Assembly: GCA_002150815.3 (NCBI GenBank)
Contig: NDFF03000098.1
Coordinates: 62,001-126,000 of the forward strand
Direction of reading: 5' to 3'
DNA length: 64,000 nucleotides
Source of the DNA: Grammothele lineata
Taxonomy: Eukaryota; Basidiomycota; Agaricomycetes; Polyporales; Polyporaceae
The position numbers were made by a program, and so were the translations under genes. Numbering within the stretch: the first letter of the stretch is position 1; each line of letters begins with the position of its first letter. This document shows, piece by piece, positions 10,790 to 21,331 of this stretch. The notes under the pieces were generated by a model. That model did no database searches and was not told the origin of the DNA. It saw nothing but the letters and a program-made list of their open reading frames with translations.

Positions 10790-12037
10790 GTTTGGCGTGG
10801 TGTATATGTGCGTACGCTTACTTGTTCCATCTTACTCTGCGACTAACGCTGTTGGACAGTATTAGTCTGAGTGACGACATTGGACGGCTGTAGGACGTGT
10901 ATCGTTGAATAGTCTATCTGCATATTCTCAAACTTTCAACGATCTCGTATTCCAAGGCGACTGGTCAATCTCCTGCTCCACCGCTTAGACAGGGTTTTCC
11001 ATAGTCTTCACGCCTAGCTTCTCCTATATGAGTACTCCTCCATTCCCTCCTCTCTGCGGGGTGGCTGCGATGCAGATATTGACGGTCGGTATTTGACTCC
11101 ACACTGCGCACGAGGAGGCCTTTTAACCACGTAGAACGAACCTTGTGAGTCCCATTGTAGTTCAGCTCTTGTCATCATCTTTTATCTCGCCCTGAAGGCT
11201 TCTCGCACAGGTTCCTTCATAGTTTGACTTCCGGTCCCGGATATTGTCAGGTACCGCAACCTTGTCGGGAGTCCCGAATTCCTTCTACCGTCGAGATCTC
11301 AAGATGTTATCGTAAAGCAACTAACATGCAAACGTTCGCAGTATGGATGTCCCGAAGCCGATGCGTTGCGCGGACGCTCCGCCACCGTGCCTGAGAGTGC
11401 TTGGACACGTCGCTAGATCTGCGTGGACACGCCGTCATAGCCGGGTGATTCATGCACGTTTAGTTCAATCAATGTAATTCTGACCTTTTTCGAATTATAA
11501 GTCGAGCGGCAACTTACGGCGCACGCTGTCAGAGTTCACTCCAGGTATATCCTGACCCACGTGCGAGAACCAAGGAGGGTTGCACATGCGCGCACGTCAA
11601 GCTTTTCTCAAGCTGGCCTGTCACTTCTGCGCTTCAAGGAGCTCCGACCGGGCCACGTTGTGTGCTGTAGCTCTAGAAATAACTCGCGAAGGCCAAGGAG
11701 CTGCCCAGATGCACGGCGAAGGAGAAGAGTGGACGAGTTGTGCGATAAGTGGGGAGATAAGTCGCCGGAAACGGCAGCCCGGCCACGCGGCTCTGGCACA
11801 GCCGCCGGACGTGATGCGCGCTTCCGCATCAGCCCGCCGCTGCGACATCAATCGCCCAGCGTCCCTCTCCCTGGCGCGCCGCGGCCCCGATGCACGAGTA
11901 CCCCTTTCTCCATCCTGTCACTCCAACGCCCACGCATATATAGCCAGCACCATGCACCCGCACGCGTCCCCGACGCGCCTCCGCACCACGCCCCGCGACC
12001 ACCTGCAGCACCCGCACCTGTACCCATATCGGCCGGC
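10790..12037. other. Intergenic region upstream of nucleotidase-1
   Basis: Contains the 3' flank of coatomer zeta and the promoter of nucleotidase-1, including a TATATA at 11936-11943. Open frames in 11561-12030 overlap the nucleotidase leader and look non-coding. No other feature is seen. Confidence 0.5.
11936..11943 (+). promoter_or_regulatory. TATA box of nucleotidase-1
   Basis: CATATATAG about 95 bp before the ATG at 12038, the usual distance range for fungal TATA elements allowing for a short leader. Confidence 0.5.
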
Positions 12038-14854
12038 ATGCAGCTCACGTCGTTGCTCGCACTCTCCCTCGCGGCCGTCGCGGTTCGCGCCTGCGGTGAC
12101 GACCACGCCCACGAGCACCACGACCACTCGAAGCGCGCTTTTCCTCAGGCCGCGCTCACCCCGCCCAGCAGGCCGCTCGTCTGGGGCGACGTGAATGTCA
12201 TTCACACCACGGACAGCCATGGCTGGCTCCTCGGCCACCAGAAGACGTCTTTCCCGGAACCCAACTACAGGTGAGCAGAGTTTAGACGGTGCGCGTGGAA
12301 GGGCAGGAGGGTGACGGGTATGGGAAACGTGCAGCGGCGACCTTGGGGACTTCTCGTCTTTTGTGGCACACATGAAGCAGCTCGCGCTTGTGAGTCCCCT
12401 CTAGCACCGTTCGCGCGCGATCTCACGCGTGATTATTCAGGAAAAAGACGTCGACCTTCTCTTGGTTGACTCTGGCGACCTCCATGACGGTACGCACGCG
12501 CATATAGTCACTTCAGCGCGTAAACTGACGGCGGCGGCCAGGAACGGGTCTTTCGGACGGCTTCCCGCCCGGCGGCGTCGACGCGCACGACGTAAGTCCA
12601 TAGGGTTCCATTTGCGATGCAGAAATACTCACTGTTCGGTGTAGTCTAACAAGTTCTTGCTGGAGCTGCCTTACGACATCATGGCGATTGGAAAGTATGT
12701 CTCGCCCTCACATTCGTCTCGCCACGAAAACTAAACGCGAACGCAGCCACGAACTGTACATCTACGCGAACACGCTCGACATGTATACCAACTTCGCACC
12801 GAAGCTTGGCGGGCGCTACCTGTCCTCGAACGTCAATATCACTGTCTTCGACAAGCACGGAAAGAACGTCAGCGTGCCCGTCGGCGGTGAGCACTTGACT
12901 TCGCACGTGCGCCCCGCCCATGTCCGCTGACATTTGGGTTCTGTTCATTGATTTTTGAAGACCGGTTCAGGAAGTTCAAGACGCGGAAGTGAGTGCCGTA
13001 TTGTCTGGGATGCCGTACAGAACTGAATTTTGAACCACACAGGGGCCGCAAGGTTACGTCGCTGGGCGTGCTCTTTGACTTCACTGGCAACGACGTCAAC
13101 ACTACCGTGCAGAAGGTGGAGGACATGGTCAAGGAGCAATGGGTGCGTCTTCAACTCGCCGATGAGGAGTGAACGCTGATCATTAAACATCCATCTGATA
13201 GTTCTCTGAAGCCATCGAGGAGGAGCCCGACTTCTTCCTTCTTGTCGGGTCAGTACCAACACAGTCACGTAAGATTTTCTTTGATTCTGACATGCATATA
13301 GCCACATGCCCGTCGCGACCTCGGATAACTGTAAGCCCTTCGTTCGATTTGGTTGGCATTCGTCCCAAGATCTCATGTTATGTAGGGCCCACTGTGTTCA
13401 ACGCCATTCGTGCTATCCACCCTGAGACGCCTATTATGATCTTCGGAGGTAGGTACAAGTTCATGGTTATTAATGTCTTTGCTGACGCCAACGATAGGCC
13501 ACACCCACATCCGTGACTGCAGTACGTCTACCTTTCCCTGCATATACTCGTGTAACTGAAGTTTTTGCAGTCCAGTATGATGGTCGCTCCATGGCTCTTG
13601 AGAGCGGTCGGTACATGGAGACTGTCGGTAAGTCTCACAGTGTCTTTCTATATGTAATCATCGGTCTAATACTCTACCTCCGTCAGGCTGGATGAGTGAG
13701 TACTAGACTGCCCACCTAGAATGCCACGTACTGACGATGGGTAGGCATGGATCTCGAAAAGAAGACGTTTCACAGCCACGGCTCCAGCAACAAGAACACC
13801 ACGTTCACGCGCCGATACCTCGATCCTAATCGAGTCACTTATGAGGTCCGCTACTCCCCCATACGCACCGCCCAGCGTAGCTGACCACGATATTTTAGTA
13901 CCACACCGGCCGCGGCAACTTCACCTTCGACACCCTCCAGGGCAAGTCCATGACGAAGGGCCTCAACGCACTCGCAGAGAAGTTCGACCTCAACTTCCTC
14001 TTCGGCACTGCCCCTCAGGACTACACGATCACCCAGGTCCCCTACCCCTCGAACGACTCCCTCCTCTCGCTCTTCGCCGAGGCGATGACCTTCGCGCTCC
14101 CGCTGAACTCGTCGCGCGAGAGCGTGCCGAACGTGATGATCACCAACTCGGGCTCGCAGCGCTTCGACCTGTACTCGGGCCCGTTCACGAAGAACGACCA
14201 GCTCACGTCGAGCCCCTTCGCGGACTCGTTCCTCTACATCCCGAACGTGGCGGTCTCTGTCGCGAGTCAGGTCCTGCCCGCGCTGAACAACGCGGGCGCT
14301 AACGAGCGCAGGGAGCTGCTGGACGCGCGCGAGGCGGAGGCGTACGCCAAGGGCGAGGTTGACATGCGCTTCCGCCGCTGGCTTGAGGAGATGGACCGCC
14401 GCAACGACGGCCCAGCTCGCCGTGCGGCGCAAAACTTGACACTCGGATACGTGACAACTGACGTGAGTCCTCCACCTCTCACGCCATACCTCAACGTATC
14501 TAATTGTATACCATCCACAGTCTTGCCCCGGCGTTGGCGACGATGTCCTTCACTCGCCTTTGGTACGTCCCCTCCCCCTCCTCCCGCCCTCCTTCTAACT
14601 CTCCTCCTAACCCCATCCCCCTCCCACAGCCCTTCTTCGACGTCCCCGACTTCATCGGCTCCGACGCCCCCGCAGATCTCGCCGCAGACGCGCCCATCGA
14701 CCTCGTGTTCGTCGACTTCATCGAAGATCAGCTGCTCGAGATCCTCAACGGCCTCCAGAGCACCAAGACGTACACCACCGCGGACGTGCTTCCGTACACG
14801 GACACGCTCGCCAGCGCCGTGCTTGGCGTGTACGCGCAGGAGTTCTGGAACTGA
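12038..14854 (+). CDS. Secreted metallophosphatase / 5'-nucleotidase-like protein, copy 1
   Basis: Predicted 621-aa calcineurin-like phosphoesterase of the 5'-nucleotidase type (yeast YHR202W-like group), probably vacuolar or extracellular. Signal peptide MQLTSLLALSLAAVAVRACG is followed by a His-rich stretch (HAHEHHDHS). Metal-ligand motifs are visible in order: IHTTDSHGW, LVDSGDLHDG, GHMPV, GHTHIRD. The C-terminal nucleotidase-type domain has NSGSQRFDLYSGPFTKND and ends YAQEFWN. Eighteen exons: 12038-12270, 12335-12389, 12441-12489, 12542-12591, 12645-12694, 12747-12886, 12961-12988, 13043-13142, 13202-13248, 13302-13330, 13386-13448, 13498-13521, 13571-13627, 13687-13695, 13745-13845, 13899-14462, 14521-14562, 14630-14854. 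One exon is only 9 nt. A full paralog lies inverted at 21332-24201 with matching introns. The natural substrate is not evident. Confidence 0.9.
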
Positions 14855-15125
14855 GTGGGGTCAGAGATGAGACTTGGAGGGTTGGCGTTATTCTTGCGCC
14901 CCTTAGGTTGTGCTTGCGCCCTACTGTGTGCCGAGCGGGTTGTTGGGGTCTCCTAATGTAGTGGGTGAATTATGTGTACTCATTCTGCACGGGCAGTGGC
15001 ATGTATCTGTGCAATAATATTACACCAAATCCATGGACAGCGGTATGGTCGCGACTCCTCCAATTTCCGTCTGTCGTGCGTGTCGAGGGGAAAGGGAAGG
15101 TCGCAGGACAGAAGGCTACTCCTCG

Positions 15126-15131
15126 AAAAAA
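15126..15131 (-). terminator. RNA polymerase III terminator of tRNA-Ala
   Basis: A run of six T on the minus strand, 17 bp past the 3' end of the tRNA, is a standard Pol III stop. Confidence 0.75.
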
Positions 15132-15147
15132 GGAATGGAAAGCCACA

Positions 15148-15228
15148 TGGACACGTCCGGGATCGAACCGGACCCCTCTCGCAGACTATATGCTAAGCGA
15201 GCGTGATAACCAACTACACCACGTGCCC
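15148..15228 (-). tRNA. tRNA-Ala (anticodon AGC) with a short intron
   Basis: The minus strand folds as a full cloverleaf: acceptor GGGCACG/CGTGTCC with a G3-U70 wobble pair, the known alanine identity element; A box TGGTGTAGTTGG; anticodon stem CTCGC/GCGAG; T arm TCCGG-TTCGATC-CCGGA containing the B box; discriminator A at 15148. The loop reads TT-AGC-A followed by extra bases before the stem closes, which fits a 7-nt intron (15184-15190) at the canonical 37/38 position. The mature length would be 74 nt. The anticodon (15194-15192) would be IGC after editing, decoding Ala GCN codons. The body resembles fungal tRNA-Ala(AGC), supporting the identity. Confidence 0.9.
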
Positions 15229-16049
15229 TGATTTACTTGCGAATCTATTGTTATATAAACATAGCATTATTGTATCTTAAGTAGACCCATATGAGTGCCA
15301 TTGGCGGCGCGAAGTAAGTAGTAGAATCCACCATAGTATGTCGAGTTTTGATGGAGATGTGCACAGGGGCAGCGAGCAAAACGCAGACAAAGATTAGACT
15401 GGAGGGGGAAAGCCGGAATATGCACGGCTGAATATTTGACGACGTTCTGGTACGCTAATAATACACGCGAGTGCCTCCTCGAAGGTAGAGGGGCAGATAA
15501 GAAAGAGAGATCTAAGACGGAACAGCGAAACTATCGATACACTGGTGGAGCAACGGACAGCAGGAAGACCCGAGAGAAAAGGCGACAGCGAAAGCGAGCA
15601 GCGAGAGTACAACAAATATGGTATATACATACCGGGTAAGCAGTACTACTACCGGGGACGCAGGTAGAGGTATTGTCTACAAAGGTCCGAGACCGGAAGA
15701 GCTGGAGGCGCGCGGTGCCCGGGAGGGAAACGAGTGGAGGTGGCCTGCACGTCGCACACACGACGCTCCGCGTATTATCGCGGCCGCACCAGTGCGGGAG
15801 CGCGTTTCAAATTGCGCAGGAGGGCGTGGAGGGACGGCAGAGTTGGTGGGTGGGCACCAGGCGCGCATGGAGATAGGAGAGGGTTGAGAGAGCAAGGGTA
15901 GCGCTGAAGCGAGGGGTCGCGAGCGGAGAGACGGGAAGGGAGAAAAGAGCGGGAGCTGAACCAATATTCGCGGGAGGCGGAGTGGAGGGATGGTGTATCT
16001 GCTGGAAGATACGCGCGGGGTAAAGAGGTGATAGTAGCAGGTTTGCTGC

Positions 16050-16836
16050 TCACACGAGCGCATCGATATTCTCCTACGTTGTATTCCGGAATGTCAGCAG
16101 CAGAGCGAACAAGGGTCGTGCACAAACGCTTACAATGGCAGCCGTTACTTTATCTACGGCTTCTTCTGCGCTTGTGGCTGGCTCCGATTCCGACACGGCA
16201 GTGACCGGACGAGGTATCGTCGTGATCGGGCCAGCTACGACAGCTGCGACCGTCGCAGGTGAGGTCTCGGAATCCGCTTCGGCGGGTGCAACCTCAACGG
16301 CGGACGTCTCCGTTTCGAGCGCAGGGATCTGATATAGCGGTAAGTTATGGTACTAGGGCTGCCGAGGAGGATGAAGCGTACAGATACGACGTCCACGCTC
16401 CCAGACGCCACGATACCCGCACTCGTCAAGCCTTCCTTCAACGCGTCCACAGTCGCAGACAGGGCGTCCAGCAACGACATCACGGCTTCTCCTGACATCT
16501 GTATGTTGGAGAGTGTTGGAATAGAGGCAGTGGCAGTGGCCGTACTTGCAGACTAGGCACGGGGTTTGGTCAGGAACACGAGGACATGATGTCGCAACAA
16601 GGTTATAGCGTACCTCGGTCGAAGAGGGTGCCTCCGCGACTAGGCAGCCGTACTTGTGGCACTGCCTACTCTCCAGGACAGATACAGAAGGCACCGGGGC
16701 ACCGTATGTGACGGGGAAAGCTATGATAGCGAGTGAGCACACACGAGGATGGATGGGACGGCGTGACTGTCTACACACCTCCGACGAAGAGCGCCGAGAT
16801 GGCGAAGGCGCGGGTGAGAATGAACGTGGGGACCAT
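16050..16836 (-). CDS. Small secreted protein SSP-A (RQC-x3-GCLV family)
   Basis: Predicted 182-aa secreted protein of a family I do not recognise. Five exons on the minus strand: 16836-16779, 16720-16614, 16552-16388, 16328-16134, 16073-16050. Exon 1 encodes only a signal-peptide start (MVPTFILTRAFAISALFVG). Exon 2 gives FPVTYGAPVP and the two-cysteine core ESRQCHKYGCLVAEAP. Later exons are rich in Ser/Thr/Ala/Val and Glu (LETETSAVEVAPAEAD), and the last tiny exon ends ENIDALV. Intron phases match SSP-B (phase 1 after the signal exon, then phase 0), and the same short C-terminus recurs there (TDNELV); these two facts support the model. Relative to SSP-B it has an extra intron in the long exon. 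It is divergent from SSP-B. Function unknown; effector-like or cell-wall roles are only guesses. Confidence 0.7.
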
Positions 16837-18389
16837 AGTGATACAGAAAAGAGGAAAGAGGTAATCGAGGATGAACGAAGACGGTGACAGCGGCAGCTAG
16901 AAGCTTTGAGGCAGCCGGGGACAGGTGGCGCAGGCGTGCTGCTCTACCACACTTGCCTCCAGGAGCTCTTATGGTTGGAGAGCGCATGACGGTGCCTTGC
17001 GACGGCTATGGGCAGCTGAAAGGGCCCGTCGAATGAGGCAAGAGTGAATCGCTCGCCTACAACCCGACCCATTTGGCTCTGGGAGCGCGCGTGGCCGAAT
17101 CGGGGCGGGAGCTTGTTGCGGGAAGTCGGCAGGAAAGCAACAACGCATGCTCGATTCGGTAGCTCCCCGCCTTTCCTCGGGCGTCTCCGCTACCCGATTA
17201 GGTCAACGTTGTCGCTCTTGCCTCCAGACCGTCATCTTCAGGCTGCGTCTGCCTTCGCCTTACGGCTTGCTATCGTCATGCGCATCAGTGCTATCTCCAG
17301 AACCTCAAGACCGTGTAACTCCGACACCATGAGCTAGCCCCCACGAGCTCGTCGCGAGTTCGAACGCCTCGAGTCGGCACAAGTCCAACGCAAGTCTGCC
17401 CATAGTCGGTCTTGCCCAGTACCAAGCGCAGTCGGCGAGCAGATAGTGCTGACTGGTCTGCCAAGTACATCGCCTAGAACGGGCATTTCGCATGGGTGCA
17501 TGGGCAAGCCATTCCGTGTTCTGTGAGTCGTCATTCACATCATCATGAGCTGGCACCTCGACCTCGTACATATAGAGTAGAGGAACCGTTCGGCGTACCT
17601 GTTGCAACAGTCCGAGACGTGATCTTTCCGGTTAGAAACGGAGAAGAGCGGGGCTCGCCCTCTGCCGTGTCGTGCACGCCGTAAATTCGGCGAGGCCGGT
17701 CGTAGACGAGGTTCCAAAGCAGTTGCCGAATCGGGCAGCCCCTTTCAACCTCCTGGCTTTGACGCGCGCCACAACTCAATCTCCATCGGGAGATCTGATG
17801 GAGACATGACTTGCCGCCGGCCCGACGCACATCCGACCGAATGCGAGAGCCCCCGCTCGCTGTCAATCGCACGCCCACTCCAACAGTACTGATGCCCTCG
17901 TTATATCTGCGCCCCATTGAGACTTCGGCGAGTCATGTTGTTACATTTTGCTTACACCACATGGCGCATCACCCTATAATATTTCGCAGAGATCCCGACA
18001 CCAGCTGCACAGAAGCTTCCGCGAGACGCACTTCTTCTCCCCGTCTCGCACTAGCCTGATCCCCGCGCTGTGGGTCTCCATCGAACCCCAAGCTTCGAAG
18101 TTGGGCGTCGCCCTTCCCGCGCGCCACGCGTACTCGTCAGTCCCCGCCCATCCCTTTTTCTGTCTATGCGTTTGAGACCCTGTACACTTGCACGATATGT
18201 GGCGAGCGGTATAAGTCGCGCCCTGGTGGCTACGGGCTCGAATCGTCCTGTCGTCCCCAGACGTTCCGTATACTCTGTTCCCCGCGCCCCTGCCACCACA
18301 CGCATTCATTTGCCGTTGTACCTGTCACGGTTGTCCTTCTACCGTGCTGATCGCTCTTTACTCAACATCTTGCGGACCGGTTCGTCATT
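16837..18389. other. Divergent intergenic region between SSP-A and SSP-B
   Basis: 1.55 kb that should contain both SSP promoters. Several open frames occur on both strands without protein-like composition or paralogy. A TATAAG at about 18209 precedes SSP-B. No gene is supported. It lies near the axis of the inverted nucleotidase/SSP arrangement. Confidence 0.45.
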
Positions 18390-19029
18390 ATGGTTACGTT
18401 TATTCTCACCCGCACTTTCGCCATCTCGGCGCTGTTCGTGGGAGGTACGTACTCTGCGCGCATATGCTCAACAAGATGTCCTGCTTATCCATTCCCCTTG
18501 TACGACACAGCGTTTCCCGTTGCATATGCTGCACCGGTGCCTGCCCCTTGGGCGGTGCCCACGCTCGCGGTCAGACAGTGTCACCAAGCGGGCTGTCTGG
18601 TTGTAGTGGAACCTGTGACCTCACAGTCGGAGGTACGTTGCACGTATTGCAAGTGTTTGGCTCCTGTCTCACCTTTTCCTGACTCAGACAAGCGCGTCGT
18701 CAACGAGTAATTTTGTGGCTACGAGCGCATCGCCGACAAGTACTGCGCTTGCATCTCCGACAGCAGCGGTGACGAAAGAATCGGCAGCAGAGGAGTCGCC
18801 GCAGCCGGAAGACATACTCGACGTCATAGCCAGTATGCTCACTGACTTGTCGGCGAGTATTCGCGGGTCGCGGGTAGATACGAGTGCGACGAGCGACGTC
18901 GCAGACATAGCCCCGATACCGGAAGTCAAGGTCGAACCGCCTACAGTAAGTTCTCTCAATGATACCGCGTTACGCTCCCGCTCTGATAATTGCCTGGTTG
19001 GATGATAGACGGACAACGAACTCGTATGA
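18390..19029 (+). CDS. Small secreted protein SSP-B (RQC-x3-GCLV family)
   Basis: Predicted 151-aa secreted protein, paralog of SSP-A. Exons: 18390-18444, 18511-18632, 18688-18945, 19009-19029. The signal exon reads MVTFILTRTFAISALFVG, nearly the same as SSP-A. Exon 2 carries FPVAYAAPVP and the core VRQCHQAGCLVVVEP. Exon 3 is a Ser/Thr/Ala-rich, acidic stretch with one likely helix (PEDILDVIASMLTDLSASI), which aligns in position with MSLLDALSATVDALKEGL of SSP-A. The last exon encodes only TDNELV before the stop. The likely product is a short secreted protein with one disulfide or paired cysteines. No known family is recognised. All introns are GT-AG and 55-66 bp. Confidence 0.72.
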
Positions 19030-20574
19030 TACCCCCACCCCCGGTCTTTTCCTTTCCTTTGGGTCTCTGCACTCCTTCACTGCGAAGAATCAACAGTAGC
19101 TCGTTGCTATCATCCACATTCCTTTCGATGGTTCAGACGCACGCCGTTATTATCCTAGGACGTTGTGCGCCTAGTGCGCTGCGCATCCTCTCGTTGTCCA
19201 CGGCCTCCTTGACAGCTCTATTAGTGTACCCTACTTCGAATTTGTTGTACTTGAGTTTTGCTCGATGCAGGGGGTACCTCCTAGGTGCCTCCTTCCGAGA
19301 ACATGTCGTTGTTGCCGTTACTGCTTGTGTTCCTTGTTGTGAAATTACCGCTTTCGATTACACGCAGAGGGTGGCCAGTACTGGAGCAAAATATCAGAAC
19401 GGTCTCTATATTCCCTGTTCTAGGGCACATCGGAGATGGGGCTACTGTTATAACGTCACCAAACATACCTAAAGCAACCTGGCACAGAGTGAGAAAGAGG
19501 CGCTCACACCTTGTTCTTCGTCCTCTACCATCTCGAAGTAACAGTCCGCCACGCTCACACTGGCATACTAATTGGTAGGCTGTTTATTTTCGTCACTTCA
19601 CCATGCAGTGTGGGACTTAGCTATTTGAGATGAGGACGACGACTGCGCTAACACTGCTGGTGTATCGCAAATAGTGTTGAGAACCCTGCCCGAACCCTTC
19701 TCAGGCCCCTGTCAAGAAAATGAGAAGTATATAGTCAATTCACCACTCACTTTCGGCACGTACCTAATACATCTCCCCGTTATTTTAATCCCGCTTCGCT
19801 CAAACACCCTACAACATGGTAATATGTTGCGATCCTTTTACCCACGTATCTAGCGATTGTTGTAGCAGCTTGTGGACGCGCTGTACGGATCGGCAACGGC
19901 CCTGACTCCTGAGCGGCTCGCGCTCACAGTGATGCGAATCCTCGCTTCCCAGGCTCTCGCCACAACTATGAATTGGGAGATCCTTTATGCGCTATTTTGA
20001 TGTTGATTTTGACTTTGCGATGCTCGGAAGTTCGTCCACTTAGCTTGAGACGGTACACTTTTAAGACGCTTATACCGTCCGCCTAGTCGGCTAGCCTGAG
20101 GCTAGAGATGTTGAACATAGACGGTCTGATAGTAAATACCTTTCTCTTATTGCGCACGAACTACTTAATACTTTCATCTATCGTTCCTTCTGTATTGGGT
20201 ACTCGGAGAAGCGTAAGGTAGGTCGTACTCCGTCAGCGCCCGCGTTGCACCAAACACCATCCAGGGATGCGCCCGCCGGTGCAAATGTCATGACAATTGA
20301 TGCAGAGCGGTCGAAGTCGAGCTGCTTCTTTATCCCCCGGATAGAAGTACTCCGTCGAGTAAGTGGTTGAAACAGGGCCGCTTGAGAGGGCGCTGAGACC
20401 GGCATGCTTACAGGTCGAACGTGAAATGGGGGGTGGGAGGGGAGGAGCACGCACGAACAGCATAAAAGGAACAGGATTTCTTGACATGGCCACCATCCAA
20501 GCTCCTCGCTCTTCGTTCGTCTTCACTCGAGTACTCTTCGTTCATTTTTACACCCGGACAACTCGTCTCAAATC
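19030..20574. other. Intergenic region between SSP-B and SSP-C
   Basis: 1.5 kb without a supported gene. A frame at 19285 starts with a hydrophobic leader-like stretch, but it overlaps other frames and has no paralog in the window. A TATA-like CATAAAAG at 20461-20468 lies 107 bp before SSP-C. Confidence 0.45.
20461..20468 (+). promoter_or_regulatory. TATA-like element of SSP-C
   Basis: CATAAAAG, 107 bp upstream of the SSP-C ATG. Judged by position and sequence only. Confidence 0.35.
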
Positions 20575-20880
20575 ATGGTTTCGTTCGCTTTCACTCGTGT
20601 CTTCGCCGTCTCGGCCCTTCTCGCAGGAGGTTCGTCCCGTTTCCCTGGCAGTAGCTATCAGCGTTCAACCAGATCCCGCGCGCTCACCCAACCTCAGCGT
20701 TCTCCATCGCATATGGTGCTCCCATCGCTGAGCCTGTCTCCGGTGTTGAGGCCCGCCAGTGCAAACGTCTCGGCTGTCTCGTCGAGACAGCTAGTGAATT
20801 GCAGGTATGGAGTTCATCTATGCAATGGACGCTCTCTGGGTTACTAACAAGAGAAAAATCAGCCGACGGCTGTCTTCTGA
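20575..20880 (+). CDS. Small secreted protein SSP-C, short or truncated paralog
   Basis: Third member of the SSP family. Exons 20575-20629, 20698-20804, 20863-20880 give a 59-aa product: signal exon MVSFAFTRVFAVSALLAG, then FSIAYGAPIAEP and the core EARQCKRLGCLVETA, then PTAVF and TGA. The second intron has a textbook branch site (TTACTAAC). After the TGA the same frame stays open (DTTDPNTLISGQ) up to a GTGAGT donor at about 20917, and this piece aligns with the exon-3 region of SSP-A. So either the gene was truncated by an in-frame stop or it now makes a short mature peptide of about 35 residues. The first donor is GTTCGT, weaker than the GTACGT of SSP-B. Reading it as a pseudogene is equally possible. 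Confidence 0.55.
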
Positions 20881-21331
20881 GATACCACGGATCCGAATAC
20901 ACTAATCAGCGGCCAGGTGAGTGAAAGCATGCAACCATTGAGCGGAAGATGGCTGTCATGACTGATTCACCGGAATCTCTCCCATCAGGCGCATCTTCAT
21001 TCTTCGTCAAGTTCGTCATACGCTGGGCAGGGATGCTCGTTCCAATCGTATCTTCTCTAGTCATCCGTAGCGGCGTATTCCCCCCGCACGTCTCCCTACC
21101 CGCTATAATTCGCTGTCGCTCCATCTCCCTTTCTGTTCTTTATTGTATAGGCTTGCTGTCCACCAAAACACTCCTTCGCGCTAGTCCTTCCTGTAGCTTG
21201 TAACTGGGGAATAATGGTCCATTGGTACACTGATTGCAGGACCGTACGTGAACATGCACATGGTCGGACATCCGCCGAACGCGCGATCGAGACGTCCCAA
21301 GCGCGAAGCGCCAACCTCATGAGCGACCACC
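20881..21331. other. Spacer between SSP-C and nucleotidase-2
   Basis: 450 bp holding the remnant SSP-C exon continuation (to about 20916) and the 3' flank of nucleotidase-2. Nothing else is supported. Confidence 0.45.

Larger units (their letters stand above)
14855..16049. other. Intergenic region with tRNA-Ala
   Basis: Between nucleotidase-1 and SSP-A, both of which end here. It holds one tRNA gene (15148-15228) with its terminator. I see no protein gene in the remainder; the open frames are short and overlap on both strands. Confidence 0.5.

Noticed and set aside
11561..12030. Open frames just upstream of nucleotidase-1
   Set aside because: They overlap the TATA box and leader, and the signal peptide start at 12038 matches the paralog exactly.
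16050..20880. SSP genes as mating pheromone precursors or hydrophobins
   Set aside because: No CaaX ending as in basidiomycete pheromones, and only two core cysteines instead of the eight-cysteine hydrophobin pattern.
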